From contig NZ_JALJCW010000001.1 in the NCBI RefSeq assembly GCF_023634025.1, forward strand, positions 1,463,501-1,527,500: a DNA stretch of 64,000 nt, in the 5' to 3' direction. The stretch is from Hanstruepera flava (GTDB taxonomy: Bacteria > Bacteroidota > Bacteroidia > Flavobacteriales > Flavobacteriaceae). Below, in pieces: positions 10,101 through 18,634 of this stretch (position 1 is the stretch's first letter; each line of letters begins with the position of its first letter). The position numbers were made by a program, and so were the translations under genes. The notes beneath the pieces were generated by a model. The model was not told the origin of the DNA. It was given only the letters and a program-made list of their open reading frames with translations, and made no database searches.

Positions 10101-11964
10101 AATTAGCCTAAACGGTTCTTCTATAGTTAACTTAACAGTAGGAGATTCTTATACTGAATTGGGAGCAACAGCAACCGATAATTTGGATGGTGATATTTCA
10201 GCCAACATTGTCGTTGGTGGAGATTCAGTAGATACAAATACTGCTGGAACTTATGTAATTACTTATAATGTAAGTGATTCGTCTGGAAATGCAGCCGATG
10301 AAGTAATAAGAACAGTAAATGTTTCTGAACCATCTAATGGTTGTTCAGGCGGTATTTCATCTTTCCCTTACAATGAAAGTTTTGAAAACACTTTAGGAGC
10401 ATGGTCGCAATCATCTGCTGATGATTTGAATTGGTCTATAAATTCTAATGGAACACCATCATCCAATACAGGACCTTCGAGCGCAAACGATGGCACATAT
10501 TATATTTATGTTGAAGCTTCTGGAAATGGTACAGGTTATCCAGATAAACGCGCTATTATTAATTCACCATGTTTTGATTTATCAAGCATGACAGAAGCTA
10601 CATTTAGTTTCTCATATCATATGTATGGAGCTTCAGACATGGGTACAATTGATTTAGAAATTAGTGATGATGATGGTGCAACTTGGACAAGTATTTGGAA
10701 CCAAACAGGTAATCAGGGTAATGCTTGGTTAGATGTAAATATTAATTTAAATACTTATGTAGGTAAAGGAATACAATTGCGTTTTAACAGATTTGTTGGA
10801 AGCACTTGGCAAGCCGATATTGCAATCGATGGCGTGAGCATTTCAGGACCAGCTGGACCAGATACTGAAGCTCCAATTGCACCAACTCTTTCAGCTTCAA
10901 ACACTACCGAAACAACAACCGATTTATCTTGGTCTGGTGCAACTGATAATGTTGGAGTTACGGATTATGATGTGTATCAGGATGGAAGTTTTATTACAAA
11001 TGTAACAGGAACAACGTATCAGGTTACGGGACTTTCTGAAAGTACAAATTATATATTTTATGTGATTGCTAATGATGCAGCTGGAAATAGTTCATCTGCA
11101 AGTAATAGCGTAAATGTAACAACACTAGCTGCGCCAACGTGTAACGACGGTATCCAGAATGGCGATGAAACTGGTGTAGATTGTGGCGGATCATTTTGTG
11201 CACCATGTCAAGTTACAGATGTTGTTTTAAATGAAGGTTATTTTGAAACTGGCTGGGATGGCTGGGCAGATGGAGGAAGTGATTGTGCCAGATATTCAGG
11301 TTCTTATTCATATGAAGGAAGTTACTCTATAAGAATTAGAGATAATTCTGGAACTGCTTCAGCTATGACCTTATCAAATATAGATGTCACTTCTTTTTCT
11401 CAAGTTGTCATAGATTTTTACTTCTACGTCAGAAGTATGGAAAATGGAGAGGATTTTTGGCTTCGTTATTTTGACGGGTCATCGTGGAATACAGTAGCAA
11501 CTTATGTTAGTGGTTCAGGTATTAATAACAACACGTTCTATCAAGGTACAATTACAATTACGCCTTCTCAATATGCATTTGTATCTAATGCTGGATTTAG
11601 ATTCCAATGTGATGCTTCAGGTAATAATGATCAGATTTACATAGATCAAGTTACTATAACTGGTACTAACTCTAGTAGAGGTGAAATTAATCAACTAATT
11701 GCGTTAAATACTTTAGATGTTGATGATGATTTTGGAGATCAAGAAATTATGGTGTATCCAAATCCAGTAAAAGGAAATGTGCTTAATGTAAAGCTACCAG
11801 GAAATCAAGATGCGACTTATACAATAGTTAATATGTTAGGTCAAACGGTTTCGAAGGGTAACTCCATTTCAAATGTAGATGTGAGTACCCTGGAAGCTGG
11901 TGTTTACTTTATTAAAGTGAATGAAGGTGAGGAAGTTATTACTAAAAAGTTCATCAAACAGTAA
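7198..11964 (+). CDS. Secreted reprolysin-family (M12B-like) zinc metalloprotease with T9SS sorting domain
   Basis: Signal peptide, a propeptide-like region, then a zincin catalytic domain with [11 protein letters not shown] (His335, Glu336, His339, His345) and the Met-turn IMSYA around Met368. Downstream modules by rough residue: a beta-sandwich to about 640; fibronectin III (642-730); GEVED domain (735-872, ending [10 protein letters not shown]); two tandem DUF5011/HYR-like repeats starting near 881 and 963 (each with TATDN and GDISANI); a MAM-like lectin fold (1049-1220); a second fibronectin III (1222-1312); a Cys-rich [12 protein letters not shown] motif (1314-1337); another beta domain; and a T9SS type A sorting domain from VYPNPV to the end. 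It should be exported through the outer membrane and degrade extracellular protein. It is transcribed alone and followed by a strong terminator. Confidence 0.92.
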   Translation: MKKILLFIILMSTGFVFSQNKSFWKRETVKPTVSIKESKQALPKAQTFTLDIEGLKQALLQSPKREEFRRQSNVILSFPNSEGVMERFRIFEASNLHPDLQARYPDIRSYAGQGIDDPSAVIRFSMSSLGFQSMRLSANSPATFIESISEDGQLYTAFTRAERINRQNQFECEISESLNQQVHGSSMMRNADDSILRTYRLAVSATGEYTQYHGGTKAQALAAINNTMTRVNGIFEVDFNVTMILIANTDDVIYTSTNSDPYGNTTSGYNSALQNTLTSVIGESNYDIGHLFANLQNNGNAGCIGCVCVNGQKGSGWTSATVPEGDFFDVDYVAHEMGHQFGANHTWTFNGNEGTNVQVEPGSGSTIMSYAGITGATDVQNNVHPNFHAVSIEQVTDYIKTTSCQTNTNTGNSVPTVNAGANYTIPKGTAFVLEGSASDADGGVLSYSWEQMDENNASTTYPSTTATSGVAFRAYEPTSDSKRYFPRLSTIKSGATSWQWEAVPNVARTLNFRLTVRDNVAGGGTNNSDDMVVTVNGTAGPFVVNSPNTNVTWNAGSTQTVTWNVAGTTGNGVNAANVDIFLSTDGGDTYPIALAAGVPNDGSHDIIVPNNQGTQNRVMVRGSNNIFFDISNTNFTIAGQVVCNATVPNGLNASGLTDSSATLSWDAVPGATYNLQYREVGSGSWTTVNVAGVSTQLSGLSALTQYEAQVQSVCPDTSTSAYSSTINFTTTDVQLNYCSSASTNINDEYIGRVQLNTIDNSSGGQFYTDFTSISTTLTKDTQYTITVTPTWTGTVYSEGYAVWIDYNRDGDFNDAGEQVWTQSATQSTPVSGSFTIPSNAVENATRMRVSMKYNGTPSSCETFQYGEVEDYTVIIEGSGPDTTPPVITLNGASTIDLELGEGYTELGATATDNVDGDISANIVIGGDTVDSNTVGTYLVTYNVSDVAGNNAVEVTRTVNVNPDTTAPVISLNGSSIVNLTVGDSYTELGATATDNLDGDISANIVVGGDSVDTNTAGTYVITYNVSDSSGNAADEVIRTVNVSEPSNGCSGGISSFPYNESFENTLGAWSQSSADDLNWSINSNGTPSSNTGPSSANDGTYYIYVEASGNGTGYPDKRAIINSPCFDLSSMTEATFSFSYHMYGASDMGTIDLEISDDDGATWTSIWNQTGNQGNAWLDVNINLNTYVGKGIQLRFNRFVGSTWQADIAIDGVSISGPAGPDTEAPIAPTLSASNTTETTTDLSWSGATDNVGVTDYDVYQDGSFITNVTGTTYQVTGLSESTNYIFYVIANDAAGNSSSASNSVNVTTLAAPTCNDGIQNGDETGVDCGGSFCAPCQVTDVVLNEGYFETGWDGWADGGSDCARYSGSYSYEGSYSIRIRDNSGTASAMTLSNIDVTSFSQVVIDFYFYVRSMENGEDFWLRYFDGSSWNTVATYVSGSGINNNTFYQGTITITPSQYAFVSNAGFRFQCDASGNNDQIYIDQVTITGTNSSRGEINQLIALNTLDVDDDFGDQEIMVYPNPVKGNVLNVKLPGNQDATYTIVNMLGQTVSKGNSISNVDVSTLEAGVYFIKVNEGEEVITKKFIKQ

Positions 11965-11984
11965 GTATTTGTTATACTATTTGA

Positions 11985-12015
11985 AAAAGTCCAGATTAAA
12001 AATCTGGACTTTTTT
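11985..12015 (+). terminator. Bidirectional intrinsic terminator between convergent genes
   Basis: Stem AGTCCAGATT / AATCTGGACT with a 3-nt loop (11998-12000), flanked by a run of A on the left and a run of T on the right, so it can work from both strands. It serves the protease gene on the plus strand, and its right edge overlaps the stop codon of the minus-strand exonuclease-like gene at 12014. Confidence 0.85.
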
Positions 12016-12727
12016 ATATGTGAACAATTTCGCTATCGTGGAGTAGTTCATCACCTCGCAATCGTAAAAATATTTGCGCAACCGCTACAGTGTCTTTTTC
12101 GCAATAGGTAATAATACGGTCAATGTTATTTTCTTCGTAATATACCCTATAAACTTCACTACCATCAATATCGTCTTTTGGGGAAGGGATTCCTAAAACA
12201 TTCGTCAATAGCTTTAAAGAGGTAAAGGTTTTATAATCTCCAAATTTCCAAAGTTCTAATGTATCCAAATGTGGTACTTCCCAAGGTTTTTTACCAAAGA
12301 GATTTAATTTATAAGGTAATTCAATATTATGAATTATCATACGTCTGGCTATATAAGGAAAGTCAAATTCCTTACCATTATGCGCACATAATAAATGCTT
12401 GTTTTGACTAAAATGCGTTATAAGAAGATTTTTAAAGTCCTTCAATATTTTTACTTCGTCACCATAAAATGATGTGACCCGAAATGTTCTAACATCACCT
12501 TGCATTTTAAAATATCCAACAGAAATGCAGATTATTTTGCCAAATTCAGCCCAGATTCCAGCACGATCGTAAAATTCTTCGGCTGTAAAATCGTCTTTAC
12601 GTTGGTATTGCGACTTGGCTTCCCAAAGGGCTTGTTTGGTGTTGTCTAAATCTGAAAAATGCTGTGTCTCTGGAACGGTTTCAATGTCCAAAAAAAGTAT
12701 GTTTTCAAGATTTAGTTTACTAATCAT
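12014..12727 (-). CDS. Predicted 3'-5' exonuclease, PolB-like DEDD fold
   Basis: RNase H-like exonuclease of the 'predicted 3'-5' exonuclease related to PolB proofreading domain' family. Seen: ExoI motif LFLDIETVPE with Asp14 and Glu16, ExoII-like LCAHNGKEFDFPYI, and a C-terminal CEKDTVAVAQIFLRL that supplies the last acidic residue. Length 237 aa is normal. It should act on single-stranded DNA or RNA ends, but its substrate is not known. The start lies 3 bases after the stop of the upstream serine hydrolase, so it is probably cotranscribed with that gene. Confidence 0.8.
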   Translation of the reverse strand: MISKLNLENILFLDIETVPETQHFSDLDNTKQALWEAKSQYQRKDDFTAEEFYDRAGIWAEFGKIICISVGYFKMQGDVRTFRVTSFYGDEVKILKDFKNLLITHFSQNKHLLCAHNGKEFDFPYIARRMIIHNIELPYKLNLFGKKPWEVPHLDTLELWKFGDYKTFTSLKLLTNVLGIPSPKDDIDGSEVYRVYYEENNIDRIITYCEKDTVAVAQIFLRLRGDELLHDSEIVHI

Positions 12728-12730
12728 TGT

Positions 12731-13897
12731 TTATTCTGTTTTATTCAGCATGGTATAAGCTTCTTCAATATATGTTGTAATGTCTGGTGTAAATGTAGCT
12801 ATGGCATCTCCTGGTCCTTTTGAATGACCAAGTCTAACAATTATAACATTATCATTTGGCTCTACAATTACATATTGCCCTAAATGGCCACGCATCATAA
12901 AAAAGGATTTACCATTCATCTTTTTTAGCCACCAACCATAGCCATATTCTGGGCTTTCTGGGAACCTTGGTTTAATGGATTTAGCTATAAATGAAGAATC
13001 TAAAAGTTGCTGACCATTCCTCTTACCATAATCTTTATAGAGCTTACCCATTCTCGCAAAATCTTTAGCATTACTGGCTATACAACAATAGGCTTTAACC
13101 ATGTCATGATCTTCACTATCAACTTGCCATAACGTGGCGTTTTCTGAATTTAAAGGCTTCCAGAAACTCTCAGTTAAATAATCATATAACTTTTTACCAG
13201 TAGCGCGTTCTAATACCATGGCTAGCATTTGTGTATCACCACTGGCATATTTATAACTCGTTCCAGGTTCACGAACCACATCAAGACCTAACATTACTTT
13301 GTCTAAATCGTCATCAAAATAAGCACGTGTAGTGATTGAAAATGGCGAATAATAGCGTTCATCCCAATTGGTGCCTGATGCCATGGAAGACAAATCACCA
13401 ACGGTCATTTTTTTAGCTTTATCATCTTTGCCTTCGCAAAATTCTGGAATAAAATCGCAAACCGGTTGGTCCAAATTTTTTATATAGCCATCCATGATAG
13501 CTTTTCCTAACAAGGCAGACACGTAACTTTTTGCCATGGAGAAGGAGTTTGATTTTGCATTTTCGTCAAAACCATCATAATATGATTCATACCATATGCT
13601 ATCATTCTTTATGATGACATAGGCGATAGTGCCGTTTTGTTTATGGATTTCTTTTAAAGTTTCTGTTGCTTCAACGGTGTTGTAGTCTTTGTGATTTGGC
13701 CAAGGTTGAGGCATGTTGTTTTCAATAACAGCATTATCAAATTCTTTATAATCTTCAAGATATGCTGTAGTATAACCTTTAAAATATATGGTCCTTACTG
13801 CTTTAAGTAAATAATCCGTATCCGTTAAGTAGAGTGTTATTATGAGTAGTCCAAAAATAATGATTACCCATTTAAGAATTTTCTTTAAAAATTTCAT
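12731..13897 (-). CDS. Membrane-anchored serine hydrolase, class C beta-lactamase/esterase fold
   Basis: An N-terminal membrane helix (residues 9-25) is followed by a beta-lactamase-related domain. Seen: SMAK at 120-123 (catalytic Ser120 and Lys123), YAS at 217-219 as the second motif, and a C-terminal RGHLGQYV in the place of the KTG/HxG motif. Proteins of this family act as esterases, peptidases or nylonases more often than as true beta-lactamases, so no antibiotic resistance is implied. Catalysis should occur on the periplasmic side. Two bases of context link it to the exonuclease-like gene downstream. Confidence 0.85.
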   Translation of the reverse strand: MKFLKKILKWVIIIFGLLIITLYLTDTDYLLKAVRTIYFKGYTTAYLEDYKEFDNAVIENNMPQPWPNHKDYNTVEATETLKEIHKQNGTIAYVIIKNDSIWYESYYDGFDENAKSNSFSMAKSYVSALLGKAIMDGYIKNLDQPVCDFIPEFCEGKDDKAKKMTVGDLSSMASGTNWDERYYSPFSITTRAYFDDDLDKVMLGLDVVREPGTSYKYASGDTQMLAMVLERATGKKLYDYLTESFWKPLNSENATLWQVDSEDHDMVKAYCCIASNAKDFARMGKLYKDYGKRNGQQLLDSSFIAKSIKPRFPESPEYGYGWWLKKMNGKSFFMMRGHLGQYVIVEPNDNVIIVRLGHSKGPGDAIATFTPDITTYIEEAYTMLNKTE

Positions 13898-13940
13898 GTA
13901 GTAGTTTTAGAAGACTAAATATACTAAAATGAATTTATTT

Positions 13941-14543
13941 TTAATTTTTAAGACCACAATTTTGCAGTAATGTTTTTAAAGCCCAGGACAAAGATTTTTG
14001 AGCTTGAGTGTTATTTAGTTTACACACGTCTTTTGCAGTAATCATTGGTTCAATTCCCATTAAAGCAGTTGCTGAAGCAATTATATTTTGATAATTTTCT
14101 CCAAGTTGACTTTTATATGGTTGTAAAGCTAGTTTTAGTGTGGCTGTTCGCCTTGCTCCTCGAACAGATTTTTTTGAAACAGAAAAATCTTCTTTTAGAT
14201 ATACGCTTAAATATTTTCTAAAAGCAGCTTCGTTGTTAATGGATAGTCGATTGTAATAATCCTGTATAAAAAGTATTTGGTCAATAATGGGCAGGTCTTT
14301 ACATGCTTCAACTAAAGACTCTGGAGACTTTGTATTGATATCTATTCCTGCTTCGGAACATAAAATATCAATATTTGAGAAGTAGCGATACACAGTAGCT
14401 CTTGAGGTTTTTGAGTGCTTCGCAACGTCTTCAAGAGTAAAAGATTTACCTGTAGAGAGTAACTTTTGGGTAGTTTCAAGAAGCTTTTGACGTGTTTTCT
14501 TCTTTTGAGTTTTTCTACCTGTATCTAGTGATATATTTTTCAT
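13941..14543 (-). CDS. TetR-family transcriptional regulator
   Basis: An N-terminal helix-turn-helix (LEDVAKHSKTSRATVYRYFS, about residues 37-56) identifies a TetR-family repressor; the remaining 140 residues form the usual helical ligand domain. It is divergent from the cupin gene at 14616. Two matching palindromes, one covering its own start codon (14542-14559) and one at the cupin promoter (14595-14612), are its likely operators, so it should repress itself and the cupin gene. The ligand is unknown. Confidence 0.85.
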   Translation of the reverse strand: MKNISLDTGRKTQKKKTRQKLLETTQKLLSTGKSFTLEDVAKHSKTSRATVYRYFSNIDILCSEAGIDINTKSPESLVEACKDLPIIDQILFIQDYYNRLSINNEAAFRKYLSVYLKEDFSVSKKSVRGARRTATLKLALQPYKSQLGENYQNIIASATALMGIEPMITAKDVCKLNNTQAQKSLSWALKTLLQNCGLKN

Positions 14544-14559
14544 GAGACAAATATCTCAT
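14542..14559. promoter_or_regulatory. Probable TetR operator 1 (autoregulatory)
   Basis: Palindrome ATGAGA-CAAATA-TCTCAT. It includes the tetR start codon (reverse strand, 14541-14543). Its centre is 53 bp from operator 2, which has the same layout. Two copies of one palindrome in a divergent promoter region next to a TetR gene are the normal autoregulation pattern. Confidence 0.7.
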
Positions 14560-14564
14560 AAAAT

Positions 14565-14595
14565 TTTGAAAGCTCAAAAAAAACAAATACATTTG
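14565..14595 (+). promoter_or_regulatory. Promoter of the cupin gene
   Basis: TTTG (14565-14568), a 19-bp spacer and TACATTTG (14588-14595) match the Bacteroidota consensus TTTG-N19/20-TAnnTTTG. Transcription should start around 14600-14602, inside operator 2, which rules out the upstream GTG at 14595 as the start codon of the cupin gene. Confidence 0.65.
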
Positions 14596-14612
14596 TGAGA
14601 CAAAAATCTCAC
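14595..14612. promoter_or_regulatory. Probable TetR operator 2 (cupin promoter)
   Basis: Palindrome GTGAGA-CAAAAA-TCTCAC, the same layout as operator 1 (GAGA-CAAAWA-TCTC core). It begins at the last base of the -7 element and covers the predicted transcription start, a classical position for repression. Confidence 0.7.
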
Positions 14613-14615
14613 GAA

Positions 14616-15050
14616 ATGAAAACAGCAGAAACTTTTTGGGTACTAGGACATAAGGTTACAAATTATAGTACAACAGGCGATTATGATTTTGCTTTGGGAG
14701 AAACACCAGCGCATACACAAGGGCCACCACCACATCTACACAACGAACTTTCCGAAACGTTTTTAATAACTGAAGGTGAAATGGAGTTTATGGTAAATGG
14801 TGAAATAAAAAACGTTAAAGCTGGCGATTTGGTTGATTTACCTCCGAAAACCCTTCATACATTTACAAACAGAAGCGATTCAACATGTAAGTGGATCAAT
14901 GTACACAGCCCTAAAGGATTTCGAGGTTTTTTTGAGTTTGTAGGTGTTCCTGTAAGTGATAACAATGCTCAAAAAGAATCTATAACTGAAGAAAAAATAA
15001 ACACAGTAATTGAAAGAGCAGCCGATTTTGATATGATTATCAAAGTTTAA
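14616..15050 (+). CDS. Cupin-domain protein
   Basis: A single small cupin beta-barrel of 144 aa. Seen: GPPPHLHNELSETFLITEGE with two His and a Glu of cupin motif 1, and a second motif around LPPKTLHTFTN. It probably binds a metal and acts on, or senses, a small molecule; the reaction is not predictable. I chose the ATG at 14616 rather than the GTG seven codons upstream, because that GTG lies in the promoter/operator and should not be transcribed. Its expression should be controlled by the divergent TetR regulator. The stop overlaps the 3' end of the convergent ogt gene by 4 bp. Confidence 0.8.
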   Translation: MKTAETFWVLGHKVTNYSTTGDYDFALGETPAHTQGPPPHLHNELSETFLITEGEMEFMVNGEIKNVKAGDLVDLPPKTLHTFTNRSDSTCKWINVHSPKGFRGFFEFVGVPVSDNNAQKESITEEKINTVIERAADFDMIIKV

Positions 15051-15520
15051 AACAAACGCTGTTGCTTAAAAGGACTTTCATGCTCCAATAACCACTGTTT
15101 TCTGTGTAAACCGCCAGCATATCCAGTCAAACTACCATCGCTGCCGATAATACGATGACACGGAATAATAATCCAAATAGGATTTTTCCCATTAGCATTT
15201 GCTACCGCTCTTATAGCTTTTACATCACCTAGCTTTTTAGAAAGGTCTAGATAAGATGCCGTTTTGCCAAAAGGAATTTTTAATAGTTCGTTCCACACCT
15301 GTTTTTGAAAATCGGTACCTTGGGGATTTAATTTTAAGTCGAATGATTGGCGTTTACCATTAAAATACTCATTTAGTTGGTAGGCACAGTCCTCTAAAGT
15401 TTCTGGAATAATATCAGAAAACATTTCGTCTGAATTTAAAACTGTAACAGTTTGTATACCATTTTCATCACCAATAATTTTAGTATACCCAAGAGGCGAT
15501 TGAATGATACAGGATTCCAT
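15047..15520 (-). CDS. ogt: Methylated-DNA--protein-cysteine S-methyltransferase
   Basis: Suicide repair enzyme that removes O6-alkyl groups from guanine. Seen: active-site IPCHRIIG with acceptor Cys121, preceded by the recognition helix KAIRAVANANGKNP. The 157-aa length fits the short Ogt type without an Ada regulatory domain. The start codon shares one base with the stop of the upstream CNNM/CBS gene (TAATG), so the two are translationally coupled. Confidence 0.93.
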   Translation of the reverse strand: MESCIIQSPLGYTKIIGDENGIQTVTVLNSDEMFSDIIPETLEDCAYQLNEYFNGKRQSFDLKLNPQGTDFQKQVWNELLKIPFGKTASYLDLSKKLGDVKAIRAVANANGKNPIWIIIPCHRIIGSDGSLTGYAGGLHRKQWLLEHESPFKQQRLF

Positions 15521-16605
15521 TATTCTTCAGTTTCAGGATTATTTAAAATACCAAGTTTCTTTGCACGAGCTTCCCAGTTTTTACGGGCTTGTAATTGTAA
15601 GTCAGAAACGTTATCACTTTCATCCATAATTTCAAGCCCTAGTAATGTTTCAATGACATCTTCCATGGTCACCAAACCACTTACAGAGCCGTATTCGTCT
15701 ACAACTAAAGCCATATGATTTCGGCTTTCAACAAGTTTTTCAAATAATATTGGAATAGACAAGTCTCTATCAACAATTATGATTTCTCGTTTTAATTCAG
15801 ATAATTTTTTGGAATTGTTATCAAGCGCCATTTCTTTAAAAACATCATCTTTTAAAACAAGTCCTTTAATATTGTCTTCCGTATCCACATAAATAGGTAT
15901 TCTCGAAAAGCGTAAATTGAGATTTTTATTGAAAAATTCTTCAACGGTAGAGTTTTCGTTTTCGGTTTTCATAACTGTTCTGGGCGTCATAACGTCTTTA
16001 GCACGGACATCCTTAAACGTTAACAAGTTTTTTATAACCTTACTTTCGTTTTCTTGAAAAACACCTTCTTCGTGAGCCATATCTGTCATTACCATAAAGC
16101 CTTCACGGCTTAACACACTGCCATGTGCACTACCTCCAATAAGTTTTGTAGTCAGACGTAGTAACCATAAAATACCTGTCCATTTTAGAGGAAAGATTAA
16201 AATAGTTAAGGCCTTTGAGGTAAAATTGGCCAATTGTTTCCAATAGGTGGCACCAATGGTTTTGGGTATTATTTCTGAAGCAATTAAAATCAAAAGTGTC
16301 ATAATTGCAGAAACAATACCGACTGTATTAATGCCGAATACCTCAACTTTATAGGGTAATTTTTCAGCCTCTATACCAACCATCATAGCGCCTAAAGTGT
16401 GTGCAATAGTATTCAAAGTAAGAATAGCAATCAGCGGTTGGTCAACATCCTTTTTTAGATTTTCAAGCGTTATTGCATAATCTTTGCCCTCTTGTTTTTT
16501 GACGTTTATAAAAGTTGGCGTAACACTTAAAAGCACAGCTTCAAGAATAGAACATAAAAAAGAAAAGAAAATGGAAATGGTTGCCCAGAAAATTAATGCA
16601 CTCAT
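15520..16605 (-). CDS. CNNM (DUF21) membrane protein with paired CBS domains
   Basis: An N-terminal DUF21 transmembrane domain with about four helices (to residue 150) is followed by a CBS pair (about 190-330), for example KDVMTPRTVMKT and HMALVVDEYGSVSGLVTMED. Proteins of this type are inner-membrane Mg/Co transport or regulation proteins; the CBS pair usually binds adenine nucleotides. At 361 aa it lacks the C-terminal CorC/HlyC domain found in longer homologues such as GldE. It heads a two-gene unit with ogt. Confidence 0.85.
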   Translation of the reverse strand: MSALIFWATISIFFSFLCSILEAVLLSVTPTFINVKKQEGKDYAITLENLKKDVDQPLIAILTLNTIAHTLGAMMVGIEAEKLPYKVEVFGINTVGIVSAIMTLLILIASEIIPKTIGATYWKQLANFTSKALTILIFPLKWTGILWLLRLTTKLIGGSAHGSVLSREGFMVMTDMAHEEGVFQENESKVIKNLLTFKDVRAKDVMTPRTVMKTENENSTVEEFFNKNLNLRFSRIPIYVDTEDNIKGLVLKDDVFKEMALDNNSKKLSELKREIIIVDRDLSIPILFEKLVESRNHMALVVDEYGSVSGLVTMEDVIETLLGLEIMDESDNVSDLQLQARKNWEARAKKLGILNNPETEE

Positions 16606-16631
16606 TAATGTTAAATTAAGTTGGAGCTAAT

Positions 16632-17621
16632 TTACGAAATCAATTTCACAATATCCTTGGCAAAATACGATGCTATAATGTCCGCACCTGCTCGCTTTAT
16701 GGCAGTTACTTGTTCCATCATAACGGCGTCATGGTCTAACCAACCTTTTTCGGCAGCAGCTTTAAGCATAGCATATTCACCAGAAACTTGATATACAGCA
16801 ACCGGAACATCCACTTCGTTTTTAATTTCACGGACAATATCCAAATAGCATAACCCTGGTTTTACCATCACAATATCGGCGCCTTCATCGATATCCATTT
16901 CGGTTTCACGAATAGCTTCGAATCGATTGGAAGGATCCATTTGATAAGTTTTTTTGTCCTTCGGAATATTAACCATGTCAACAGGGGCTGAATCTAAAGC
17001 ATCACGAAACGGTCCATAAAATGCAGAAGCATATTTTGCCGAATAACTCATGATTCCAGTATCAGTAAATCCTTCATCTTCCAAGGCTTCGCGAATGGAT
17101 AAAATACGACCATCCATCATATCACTTGGCGCAACAAAATTCGCACCAGCTTGAGCATGAGACACACTCATTTCGGCTAAAAAATCAATGGTAATATCAT
17201 TAACAATTACACCGTTTTCAATAATACCGTCATGACCATAAACCGAGTAAGGATCCAAAGCGACGTCAGTCATGACCAACATCTCGGGACAAACATTTTT
17301 AACTGTTTTTATAGCACGTTGCATAAGACCATCTGGGTTTAAGGCCTCTTTTCCTTGGTTGTCTTTTAGATTGTCTGGAACTTTTACAAAAAGCAGAACT
17401 GACTTTAGACCAAGATTCCAAAGTTCTTTTACTTCTTGCTCCAATAAATCCAAACTGTAGCGAAAGTAGCTTGGCATGGAAGCGATTTCCGCTTTTACAC
17501 CTTTACCTTCTACAACAAATAATGGTACTAAAAAATCGTTTGGAGTTATAATGGTTTCACGAACTAAACCTCTGATGGCTTCACTGGTTCTTAAGCGTCT
17601 ATTTCTTCTTAAAGGATACAT
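16632..17621 (-). CDS. hemB: Delta-aminolevulinic acid dehydratase (porphobilinogen synthase)
   Basis: Condenses two 5-aminolevulinate molecules to porphobilinogen. Seen: the two active-site lysines, Lys196 in SYSAKYASAFYGPF and Lys254 in VMVKPG. The metal region reads DVALDPYSVYGHDG, without the cysteine triad of zinc enzymes, so it is of the magnesium-type class. Length 329 aa is normal. It is the last gene of the leftward hem operon, 2 bases after the DUF4421 gene. Confidence 0.96.
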   Translation of the reverse strand: MYPLRRNRRLRTSEAIRGLVRETIITPNDFLVPLFVVEGKGVKAEIASMPSYFRYSLDLLEQEVKELWNLGLKSVLLFVKVPDNLKDNQGKEALNPDGLMQRAIKTVKNVCPEMLVMTDVALDPYSVYGHDGIIENGVIVNDITIDFLAEMSVSHAQAGANFVAPSDMMDGRILSIREALEDEGFTDTGIMSYSAKYASAFYGPFRDALDSAPVDMVNIPKDKKTYQMDPSNRFEAIRETEMDIDEGADIVMVKPGLCYLDIVREIKNEVDVPVAVYQVSGEYAMLKAAAEKGWLDHDAVMMEQVTAIKRAGADIIASYFAKDIVKLIS

Positions 17622-17623
17622 GT

Positions 17624-18634
17624 TTAGTTTTTTATTTTTTCAATTTCTTCATTCAATTTGTTTTGCATCTTATCAGCAAAAGCGACCAAAGATTTCGGCG
17701 CCCTAAAGCGATAGCCTACAAATATTTGAAAGTAAGGGATGTTATCATTTACTCGTGTTGATCTGTCTGCATTATGATTCAAAATTAGGTAGCTATAGTG
17801 TGTACCTAAATATAAATTATCAATATCATAGGTAGCCGAAGCCCTAAAGTTCAATTCGGTCAATAATGTAGTTAATGAGTCTTCACCATCGTATTTTGAA
17901 TAATTCAGCCCAATTCCGGCAGAAACCCCTGCCGAAAGTAATATGTTTTTTGTAGGAACAAAATTGTAATAATAGGAAGGTGCAAAAGCAATATCGAAAG
18001 ACTTATAATCATCATCAATTGGAGGGTTCACCAAATCTGTTCTAAAATTGAATTTAGAGTAGTAATATATAATGCTTGGAATAAAGCTTCCTGCACTTTT
18101 AAGCTGTTTTTCGTCTTGGGACGTTATAGCACGAAAAGAAAAATTCTCATTCCAGATATAGGATGTTGCACCACCAATTTTAAAATTTCTGGTTTTTGGT
18201 AAATAGACCGAAATATTATCATCCCTTAAATAGAAACCTTTTTCGTTGAAAAGATCAAAGGTTTGCATAAAGTGCTTCCCAAAAAAGGTTCTTAAGTTAA
18301 GGTTAAAAAGTTTAGAATCTTTATTGTCTTCATTTTTAGCCAAGAAATCCGGGGCAAATGAATAGGAAGCTGTTATGCCTCTAAAAGAGATTGAAGCACC
18401 AATACGGTTTTGTTTGTTAGGTTCAAGATTAAAGAAAGTATCAGAATTACGATCTTTAAGTATAAGCGAATTAGAAGTATTAACATAGTAAGCCCTAGCC
18501 GTTATTCTGTTAGGATAAGAAACCTTGTATTCAGTTTCTTCTTTGTAAATAATTTCTTCATTAGTTTCTTGAGAAAAGCACAATAATGGTAATGTAGATA
18601 AAAGAATAGAAAGCAAACTATTTTTTAGACCCAT
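17624..18634 (-). CDS. DUF4421-family outer-membrane protein inside the hem operon
   Basis: A signal peptide (LLSILLSTLPLLCFSQ) is followed by about 315 residues of regularly alternating beta strands, as in an outer-membrane barrel. The overall look, including an IGASISFRGITASYSFAP motif and a C-terminal FQIFVGYRFRAPKS, matches the Bacteroidota DUF4421 family. No biochemical role is known. The gene overlaps the end of hemF by 10 bp and precedes hemB by 2 bp, so it is embedded in heme biosynthesis. Confidence 0.7.
   Translation of the reverse strand: MGLKNSLLSILLSTLPLLCFSQETNEEIIYKEETEYKVSYPNRITARAYYVNTSNSLILKDRNSDTFFNLEPNKQNRIGASISFRGITASYSFAPDFLAKNEDNKDSKLFNLNLRTFFGKHFMQTFDLFNEKGFYLRDDNISVYLPKTRNFKIGGATSYIWNENFSFRAITSQDEKQLKSAGSFIPSIIYYYSKFNFRTDLVNPPIDDDYKSFDIAFAPSYYYNFVPTKNILLSAGVSAGIGLNYSKYDGEDSLTTLLTELNFRASATYDIDNLYLGTHYSYLILNHNADRSTRVNDNIPYFQIFVGYRFRAPKSLVAFADKMQNKLNEEIEKIKN

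Noticed and set aside
12731-13897. Antibiotic-resistance beta-lactamase
   Set aside because: The SMAK and YAS motifs fit the broad serine-hydrolase family, but the third motif and membrane anchor do not match class C resistance enzymes.
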